Assembly: GCF_003999195.1 (NCBI RefSeq)
Contig: NZ_RJVR01000310.1
Location: 1-37,325 of the forward strand
Direction of reading: 5' to 3'
Origin: Streptomyces soli
GTDB taxonomy: Bacteria > Actinomycetota > Actinomycetes > Streptomycetales > Streptomycetaceae
Length of the DNA stretch: 37,325 bases
Under the pieces are notes generated by a model that did no database searches, was not told where the DNA came from, and worked only from the letters and a program-made list of their open reading frames with translations. Shown here in pieces: positions 30,326 through 35,898 of this stretch; position 1 is the first letter of the stretch; every line of letters starts with the position of its first letter. The translations under genes and the position numbers were made by a program.

Positions 30326-31646
30326 CCTTGGGATACGGCCACGGATTGGGCCTGCAGGTCACCCCGTCCAGGGTCAGGAACTTCGTCTGCTGCATCATCA
30401 CCGGCGCCAGCGCGCCGTTCTTCGGGCACAGCTCGTGGCGGTGCCCGAGCCGGTGGCCGACCTCGTGGTTGATCACCATCTGGCGGTACATGTAGATCTT
30501 GTCCGGGCCGTAGGTCTCCGATCCTTGCGCCCATCGGTAGGCGTTGATCATCGTGCGGGAAGTCGACGCCGAGTCACATGACACGTTCTCAATCAAGGTG
30601 TCCAGGCCGGATTTCGCGCACCACTTCGCCGTGGTGCCCGGGCTCGCCAGCGTAACGACGATGTCGGCGTGGCCTGTTGAGACCCGCTCGAAGGTCTTCG
30701 TATCGCCGTGGCCCCAACTGCGGTCGTCATTGAGCGTCTTGTAGACCGCTTCGGCGAAGACCTCGCCGTCCAGCGACAGCCCCTGCTCCACGTCGACCCG
30801 CACCTTGTACACCTGGCCCTTGCCCGGCGCCTTCTGGTGTCCCCCGACCGTGCGGAACTTCCCGGAGAGGGCGAGGCCAGGATTGAGGGGATATGTCTGC
30901 ACCATGGCCTGGTGGTACGTCAGCGTGACGGCGGAGGCAGAGGCCGACGGCGAGGTGGACGGCGTGGACCGGACGTCGGACCGCGAGGCCGAGCCGTCGG
31001 CGCCGCGGCTCGTCTTGGAGGACGACCCCGTCGCACTGCTGTCCTTGGCACCACCGGCCAACTGCCCGGCGACGACCACGGCCAGCACCGTCACCACGGC
31101 GGCCGCCGCCGCGCCGCCGAAGGTACGGCCCTTGCCGCCGCCCTTCGGGGGTTCCTCGCTGTCCGGAGCGGTGTGCTGCGGCGCGGTGTGCTGGGTCTCG
31201 AAGGCATCGACGAACTCCTTGCGCGGCCCCGGGACCCGTACGGCCGCCCTCCGCTGCTGCGGCAGCCTCGGCGCAGGCGGGGCACCGAAGGCCAGGCCGG
31301 CGGCTTCGGGGCTGCCCAGCAGCTCGGCGACCTCCGGGTCCGGCAGTTCGGGCGCCCGCAGGCCGCGGACCGCCGGCCCGGAGCCGGTGTCCCAGGACTC
31401 CGCGTCACCCCAGGCCGCGTGCTCCCGGTGCTCGGGGTGCGCGTAGGCCCACTCGGGGCGGGGACCCCGCGCCTGCTCGCGAGCCGGAGCCGGGCCGGGG
31501 GCCTGCGGCGGGGCCTGCCGCCACCCGGCGATACGGCGCCGTCGGCCCGAGCCGGGATCGGCGGGGGCCGGCGGGGGAACGCCGGGTATGCCAGGTATGT
31601 CATCGCTGCGGCCCTCGCGGCCGCCCGGTGCGCTGTGCCTGCCCAT
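30321..31646 (-). CDS. Membrane-anchored DUF3152 protein with a metzincin zinc motif
   Basis: The 441-aa protein has a Pro/Arg-rich cytoplasmic N-terminus (1-175), a single membrane segment (about 176-198), a Ser/Thr-rich linker (200-240) and an extracellular DUF3152 domain (240-441). The last contains HEVGHRLGHRH (394-404), an exact HExxHxxGxxH metzincin zinc motif. A methionine turn (APVMMQ) follows about 12 residues later, with several cysteines likely in disulfides (C343, C357, C407, C431). A zinc protease outside the cell is therefore plausible, although the family is officially uncharacterised. It starts 3 nt after the alpha/beta-hydrolase stop, so the two are probably co-transcribed. 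The same neighbour relation occurs near moeZ in mycobacteria (Rv3207c). Confidence 0.85.
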   Translation of the reverse strand: MGRHSAPGGREGRSDDIPGIPGVPPPAPADPGSGRRRRIAGWRQAPPQAPGPAPAREQARGPRPEWAYAHPEHREHAAWGDAESWDTGSGPAVRGLRAPELPDPEVAELLGSPEAAGLAFGAPPAPRLPQQRRAAVRVPGPRKEFVDAFETQHTAPQHTAPDSEEPPKGGGKGRTFGGAAAAAVVTVLAVVVAGQLAGGAKDSSATGSSSKTSRGADGSASRSDVRSTPSTSPSASASAVTLTYHQAMVQTYPLNPGLALSGKFRTVGGHQKAPGKGQVYKVRVDVEQGLSLDGEVFAEAVYKTLNDDRSWGHGDTKTFERVSTGHADIVVTLASPGTTAKWCAKSGLDTLIENVSCDSASTSRTMINAYRWAQGSETYGPDKIYMYRQMVINHEVGHRLGHRHELCPKNGALAPVMMQQTKFLTLDGVTCRPNPWPYPKG

Positions 31647-31649
31647 CGG

Positions 31650-32618
31650 CTACTTACGGCTCCCGTCGGTCTCGTCCAGAAGCTCGCGCACGGCCCGCGC
31701 CACCAGATCGGGGTGCTCCATCATCGCCACGTGCCCGCTGTTCGGCAGGGCCAGCAGCCGCGAGTCCCGGAACGTCCGCCCGGCCCGCGCCGCCATCCGG
31801 AAGGACACCAGCTTGTCCCGGCCGCCGTAGACCAGCAGCGTCGGGGCCAGCACCCGCTCCGCCTGCCGCCACAGCGAGTGCTGGCCGCCCAGCGTGTAAG
31901 CATCCAGCACCCCGCGCGCCGAGCGGGACAGCGCGTCCCAGAAGTACGGCAGCGCCACCCGGCGCTCGTACTCCGACGCGTGCTCGGTGAAGGCTTCCTC
32001 GCTGACCCGGTCCGGCTCCCCGTAGCAGAGCGCCAGCAGCTCCCGGGTGCGCCGCTCCGGCGCCCAGTCCTTCGTCGCCCGGATCAGCAGGGCGGGGATG
32101 CCCGGCACCCCGAGCAGCCCGGTCGGCAGGGCGCTGCGCTGCGGGGGCAGCTCCGGCAGCGCCGGCGAGATCAGCGTCAGCGTACGTACGAGATCGGGGC
32201 GGGCCGCCGCCACCTTGGTGGCCACCGCCCCGCCCAGCGAGTTGCCGAACAGGTGCACAGGCCCGCGCCCGTCCGCCTCCAGGAGCCGTACGACCGCCCG
32301 CGCGTGCCCGGCGAACGAGTAGTTCCCATCGTCCGGCGGCGGCGAGTAGCCGAAGCCCGGCAGGTCCAGCGCCTCGCAGGCCAACCGGTCGTCGAGGCGG
32401 CTCATCAGCGCCGACCAGTTCGTCGACGAACCGCCCAGGCCGTGCACGAACAGCGCGGGCGCCAGCCTGTCCGGACCGGCCGCCGGCCGCGAACGTACGT
32501 TCAGTGTCAGACCGGGCAGCTTCACCTCGCGCACCGCTTCGCCCTGCCCAGCTCTGGGTCCGGAGGGCGGCACGGGCACGGCGGCGAGTACGGCTTCGGG
32601 GGACTCCGTCGACGACAT
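31650..32618 (-). CDS. Alpha/beta-hydrolase (LipV-like)
   Basis: The 322-aa protein has FVHGLGGSSTNW at the oxyanion hole, the nucleophile elbow LFGNSLGGAVA, an Asp in LVYGGRDKLVS and the catalytic His in NSGHVAMMEHPD. It is a typical cytoplasmic hydrolase, possibly an esterase or lipase; the substrate is unknown. ATG 32618 has no ribosome site, but TAATAT ends exactly 7 nt upstream, which indicates a leaderless message. An inverted repeat overlaps the expected -35. DUF3152 follows after 3 nt, so the two form an operon. Confidence 0.88.
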   Translation of the reverse strand: MSSTESPEAVLAAVPVPPSGPRAGQGEAVREVKLPGLTLNVRSRPAAGPDRLAPALFVHGLGGSSTNWSALMSRLDDRLACEALDLPGFGYSPPPDDGNYSFAGHARAVVRLLEADGRGPVHLFGNSLGGAVATKVAAARPDLVRTLTLISPALPELPPQRSALPTGLLGVPGIPALLIRATKDWAPERRTRELLALCYGEPDRVSEEAFTEHASEYERRVALPYFWDALSRSARGVLDAYTLGGQHSLWRQAERVLAPTLLVYGGRDKLVSFRMAARAGRTFRDSRLLALPNSGHVAMMEHPDLVARAVRELLDETDGSRK

Positions 32619-32631
32619 GCGCGCAATATTA
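32619..32631 (-). promoter_or_regulatory. Leaderless promoter of the alpha/beta-hydrolase operon
   Basis: On the minus strand TAATAT (32631-32626) is followed by 7 nt and ATG. It is the clearest -10 in the window for GC-rich DNA. Confidence 0.55.
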
Positions 32632-32640
32632 CGAGACGAT

Positions 32641-32658
32641 CACGCGTGCGATCGCGTG
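32641..32658. promoter_or_regulatory. Candidate operator over the -35 of the hydrolase operon
   Basis: CACGCG and CGCGTG are separated by 6 nt. The site contains GTGCGATCGC, close to GTGCGTTCGC upstream of the TetR gene (33004), so the local TetR protein may bind both. Confidence 0.4.
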
Positions 32659-32747
32659 TTCGCTCTCACAGCCTTTGGTTGCCACTCTGCACCGCCGGGC
32701 ACTCTCTCCTACGCTCGCAGGTAGGGAAAGGCAAGGAGGGACGAGCC

Positions 32748-32984
32748 GTGTCCGATGACATCGAGACATTCGAAGACGCCTTTGACAGCGAGGCCCATGA
32801 GGCCGACGACGAAGCCGAAACCGAGCTTGACCTGGAGGCCCCCGAAGCCGACGCGGTCGAACAGCACATCGATCTCCTCCAGCACCGGGACGTCCCCATC
32901 ACCGAGCGCCCCCTCGACGCCGACCCGGCGGACGCCGCTGAGCAGGCCCGCGTCGTGGAGCTGGACGAGGACGACTACCGCTGA
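32748..32984 (+). CDS. Small acidic protein of unknown function
   Basis: The 78-aa product is extremely acidic (FEDAFDSEAHEADDEAETELD..., ending ELDEDDYR), without cysteine or membrane segment. GTG 32748 has a strong AAGGAGGG 7 nt upstream, so it is surely translated. A possible promoter lies upstream (TACGCT at 32710-32715). It is likely an intrinsically disordered protein. No family was recognised. It is divergent from the hydrolase and lies 101 nt upstream of the TetR gene on the same strand. Confidence 0.75.
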   Translation: MSDDIETFEDAFDSEAHEADDEAETELDLEAPEADAVEQHIDLLQHRDVPITERPLDADPADAAEQARVVELDEDDYR

Positions 32985-33003
32985 AGTCCCAGCCAGTGAG
33001 AAT

Positions 33004-33022
33004 GTGCGTTCGCACTGCGCAC
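33004..33022. promoter_or_regulatory. Candidate TetR operator upstream of the TetR gene
   Basis: GTGCG-TT-CGCAC is followed by a second CGCAC (33018-33022), so two overlapping inverted repeats are possible. It lies 64-82 nt upstream of the TetR start, where self-repression would be expected. Confidence 0.45.
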
Positions 33023-33085
33023 GCTACGGCTACTGAAAAGTACGATGGCCACCGCATGCACTGAACGAAACACTTGGGAGGCGGC

Positions 33086-33724
33086 GTGACAGCCATCGAG
33101 CAGACAGAGGCAGCGCGCCCGCGTGGCACGCGGCTTCCGCGCCGAGCCCGCAGGAACCAGCTGCTGGGCGCGGCCCAGGAGGTCTTCGTCGCCCAGGGTT
33201 ACCACGCCGCTGCGATGGATGACATCGCGGAGCGCGCCGGCGTCAGCAAACCCGTGCTCTACCAGCACTTCCCCGGCAAGCTCGACCTGTACCTGGCCCT
33301 GCTTGACCAGCACTGCGAATCGCTGCTGGAGTCCGTGCGGACCGCGCTGGCCTCCACCACCGACAACAAGCTGCGCGTCTACGCGACGATGGACGCCTAC
33401 TTCGCGTACGTCGAGGACGAGGGCGGCGCCTTCCGGCTGGTCTTCGAGTCCGACCTCACCAACGAGCCCGCTGTACGCGACCGGGTCGAGAAGGTCTCCC
33501 TCCAGTGCGCCGAGGCCATCAGCGACGTCATCGCCGAGGACACCGGACTCTCCCGGGACCAGTCCATGCTGCTGGCCGTCGGCCTCGGCGGCGTGTCGCA
33601 GGTCGTCGCCCGCTACTGGCTCGCCAGCAGCAGCCCGGTCCCCCGCGACCAGGCCGTGCAGCTGCTCACCTCGCTGGCCTGGCGCGGCATCGCCGGCTTC
33701 CCGCTGCACGGCGCGGAGCACTGA
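33086..33724 (+). CDS. TetR-family transcriptional regulator
   Basis: The 212-aa protein starts at GTG 33086 with GGGAGG 4 nt upstream. The N-terminal HTH is clear: AAQEVFVAQGYHAAAMDDIAERAGVSKPVLYQHFPGK (written over residues about 29-65), typical of TetR proteins. The C-terminal half is a ligand or dimerisation domain (EDEGGAFRLVFESD, VARYWLASS) with no sign of the ligand. A palindrome upstream suggests autoregulation. The orthologue in mycobacteria (Rv3208) occupies the same place before the DUF3107 gene. Confidence 0.93.
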   Translation: MTAIEQTEAARPRGTRLPRRARRNQLLGAAQEVFVAQGYHAAAMDDIAERAGVSKPVLYQHFPGKLDLYLALLDQHCESLLESVRTALASTTDNKLRVYATMDAYFAYVEDEGGAFRLVFESDLTNEPAVRDRVEKVSLQCAEAISDVIAEDTGLSRDQSMLLAVGLGGVSQVVARYWLASSSPVPRDQAVQLLTSLAWRGIAGFPLHGAEH

Positions 33725-33836
33725 GACTTCCGCCCTGTTCGCTGTAGGCGTTCCCGCCTGCGATTCCTCGCGGCCCGCACACGGCTAGTGTTTGCTCCGT
33801 ACACCGCACCGCCAGACCATCGGAGGGACAAAAGCC

Positions 33837-34067
33837 GTGGAGGTCAAGATCGGCGTGCAGCACGCGCCGCGCGAGATCAACATCGAGAGCTCGCAGTCGG
33901 CCGAGGAGGTCGAGAAGGCCGTCGCCGACGCGCTCTCCGGCGCCAGCAAGCTGCTGAGCCTGACCGACGAGCACGGCCGCAAGGTGCTCGTGCCCGCCGA
34001 CCGGCTGGCGTACGTCGAGATCGGCGAGCCGGCCACACGCAAGGTCGGCTTCGGCGCCGCGCTCTGA
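33837..34067 (+). CDS. DUF3107 small conserved actinobacterial protein
   Basis: The 76-aa protein begins MEVKIGVQHAPREINIES and ends GEPATRKVGFGAAL, matching DUF3107 (mycobacterial TB9.4/Rv3208A). GTG 33837 has CGGAGGG 9 nt upstream, and a -10-like TAGTGT at 33786-33791 may drive it. Its sequence is highly conserved across actinobacteria, but the function is unknown. A long hairpin follows the gene. Confidence 0.9.
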   Translation: MEVKIGVQHAPREINIESSQSAEEVEKAVADALSGASKLLSLTDEHGRKVLVPADRLAYVEIGEPATRKVGFGAAL

Positions 34068-34087
34068 GCACAGACGCTCTCGCCAAG

Positions 34088-34137
34088 AACGGCGGGCGGC
34101 TCCGGTGATCGCTAGGTCATTGGAGCGGCCCGCCGTT
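34088..34137 (+). terminator. Terminator after the DUF3107 gene
   Basis: AACGGCGGGC (34088-34097) pairs with GCCCGCCGTT (34128-34137), with GCTCC/GGAGC inside (34099-34103 with 34122-34126), then TTCGT. It begins 21 nt after the stop codon. Confidence 0.8.
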
Positions 34138-34200
34138 TCGTATCCCCCGGGGGCGGGGTAGGACCGTCAACGTCCGAAACAATCCTCCGGGAGGGCCACG

Positions 34201-34479
34201 ATGATGTGGGAAGCGCTCGCCTTCGCCGCCCTTGGGCTGGCCGCCGCATACGCCGCCGTACGACTTCTGCCCGCCCGTCTGCCTGCCCGCGCCCTCGTCC
34301 TGCCCACCGGTTCCGGCGCCGCCCTCCTCGGCGGCTTCCTCGCCCACACGATCCTGGGCTCCGGCCACGTCCTGCTCAGCCTCGCGGCAGCCGCCGCGGT
34401 CGCTGTGGCCCTGCTCTCGCTTCTGGTCCGCCCGGCCGACCAGCGACGCCCCGGCGCGTCATCGCCCCGCCCGGCATAA
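34201..34479 (+). CDS. Small membrane protein of unknown function
   Basis: The 92-aa product has a hydrophobic N-terminal segment (about 4-20), one or two further segments (35-50 and 58-78) and a short basic tail. A GGGAGG ribosome site lies 6 nt before the first of two adjacent ATG codons. No family was recognised. A hydrophobic small gene at this place occurs in related genomes. The MITE-like element begins 25 nt after its stop. Confidence 0.75.
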   Translation: MMWEALAFAALGLAAAYAAVRLLPARLPARALVLPTGSGAALLGGFLAHTILGSGHVLLSLAAAAAVAVALLSLLVRPADQRRPGASSPRPA

Positions 34480-34503
34480 GCGGGCGGGGCAACCACCCTC
34501 TGC

Positions 34504-34742
34504 CTAGACCCTGTCTGACAAATCCCGCCTGCCCCGCGACGCCTGGCACCCGCGCTCGCTGCCTTGTCGGAGTCGCTCGAGTAGCCCACTACGAGGGCGA
34601 TCTCCCCCGGACTTCGTCCGGTGGGGGTCCCCCGGACGAAGTCCGGGGGAGAGTGCCCCCACCGCCTTGCGATCACACGCACCAGACGCCGCGGGGCCCG
34701 CCCTCCGGGCGGCCGGCGCTATTTTTGTCAGACAGCGCCTAG
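34504..34742. mobile_element. 231-bp MITE-like element with CTAG target duplication
   Basis: The left end ACCCTGTCTGACAAAT (34508-34523) is inverted at the right end (34721-34738, minus-strand reading GCGCTGTCTGACAAAA). Both are flanked by CTAG (34504-34507 and 34739-34742). TIRs of this kind with a CTAG duplication point to an IS5-type transposase acting in trans. There is no ORF of transposase type inside; the element contains copy 4 of the palindromic family. The right duplication includes the stop codon of the ferritin-like gene. Confidence 0.75.
34602..34665. repeat. C-rich palindromic element, copy 4 (inside the MITE)
   Basis: Two perfect 20-bp arms (34602-34621 and 34632-34651) surround a 10-nt loop, then GAGTGCCCCCACC. 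It is the most symmetric of the four copies and could fold as a very stable hairpin. Confidence 0.85.
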
Positions 34743-35476
34743 GCCGCCAGGCCGAGCGCGGCCATGCGCTTGGTGTGGGCCTCGGTGATGCGGGTGAACA
34801 TCCGGCCGACCTCGGCGAGGTCGAAGCCGTCGGCGACGCCGCCGACGAGCATCGTGGAGAGGGCGTCGCGGTCGGCGACGACACGCTGGGCCTGGGACAG
34901 GGCCTCGCCCATGAGACGCCGGGCCCACAGCGCGAGCCGGCCGCCCACCCGGGGCTCCGCCTCGATGGCGGCGCGGACCTTCTCCACGGCGAAGGAGGCG
35001 TGACCGGTGTCGTCGAGCACGGCCAGCACCAGCTCGCGCGTGTCGGAGTCGAGCCGGGCCGCGACCTCCCGGTAGAAGTCGGAGGCGATCGAGTCGCCGA
35101 CGTAGGCCTTGACCAGGCCCTCCAGCCAGTCCGACGGCGCCGTCTGCCGGTGGAACTCGTCCAGCGCGGCGGCGAAGGGCTCCATCGCGGCGGTCGGCTC
35201 GGCGTCGATGGCGGCGAGACGGTCCCGCAACTGCTCGAAGTGGTGGAACTCGGCGGAGGCCATCGCCGCCAGCTCCGCCTTGTCCGACAGGGTCGGCGCG
35301 AGCTTCGCGTCCTCAGCGAGCCGTTCGAACGCGGCCAGCTCGCCGTAGGCCAGGGCGCCCAGCAGATCCGTCACGGCCGCGCGGTACTGCGGCTCGGCGG
35401 AGGCCGTGGCCCAGTCGAGGGCGGCGATCCCGGTGGCGGCGGGAGCAGGTTCGGTGGTCTCGTCAGGCGTCTCCAT
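34739..35476 (-). CDS. Ferritin-like fold protein (Rv3210c-type)
   Basis: The 245-aa all-helical protein has metal-site-like motifs: GELAAFERL in the first helix, EFHHFEQLRDRL in the second, SDFYREV, and LVLAVLDDTGHASFAVE. This is the ferritin-like or MiaE-related fold, whose members bind a di-iron centre. Not all ligands can be assigned by eye, so oxidase or hydroxylase activity is unproven. ATG 35476 has no strong ribosome site; a start at 35515 is less likely. The TAG stop lies in the CTAG duplicated by the MITE. The same gene sits before rhlE in mycobacteria. Confidence 0.8.
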   Translation of the reverse strand: METPDETTEPAPAATGIAALDWATASAEPQYRAAVTDLLGALAYGELAAFERLAEDAKLAPTLSDKAELAAMASAEFHHFEQLRDRLAAIDAEPTAAMEPFAAALDEFHRQTAPSDWLEGLVKAYVGDSIASDFYREVAARLDSDTRELVLAVLDDTGHASFAVEKVRAAIEAEPRVGGRLALWARRLMGEALSQAQRVVADRDALSTMLVGGVADGFDLAEVGRMFTRITEAHTKRMAALGLAA

Positions 35477-35898
35477 GCTGGGCACAATAGCCCGCCTGGG
35501 CTGCGCGGCAACCACCCCGGGGCGCGCTTCCCAGCCCTCGTGTCACCCCTGCGTCACCCGCGTGTCTCGAACGTCATCTCGCATCGCGGGAGAATCCATC
35601 CGCCTCAGCTGCGTGATTCCGAGGTACAGTGATATGAGCCCGCCGGTTGTTCAAAGGCGGGTGACGCATGATGCACATGAATGCAATGGATGCCCGGTCG
35701 GTGGCCCGATCGGCTCCACGACCGCCCTCCTCACATGGGGAGGGGGCCACTCGCGGCACGAGCTTCGATGCGAGGGCAGTGGTCCCGCGCTTCTCAGCCA
35801 CCCACGGCTGTGTACTCACCCCCCGCGCGGTCAGCGCCCCGTGCGCTCGACCCCCCTCACCGCTCAGTGCCGCGCACCGAGACAGAAGAGGCAGCATC
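35477..35898 (+). other. Intergenic region and probable structured leader of the RhlE-like gene
   Basis: About 420 bp without a supported gene. It has a possible -10 (TACAGT, about 35625), a CCCGCC/GGCGGG hairpin (35639-35661) and several further G/C-rich inverted repeats. A run of ATG codons (35668 onward) is in frame with the helicase without a stop; this would add 77 residues of low-complexity sequence and I regard it as leader. A long structured 5' leader is common for DEAD-box helicase genes. Confidence 0.4.

Noticed and set aside
34504..34742. Complete insertion sequence
   Set aside because: Only 231 bp with no transposase frame; treated as a non-autonomous element.
35668..35898. 77-codon N-terminal extension of the DEAD-box helicase from ATG 35668
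   Set aside because: Low-complexity sequence with weak ribosome site; the family begins at the TTTTTFRSLG region. Not fully excluded.
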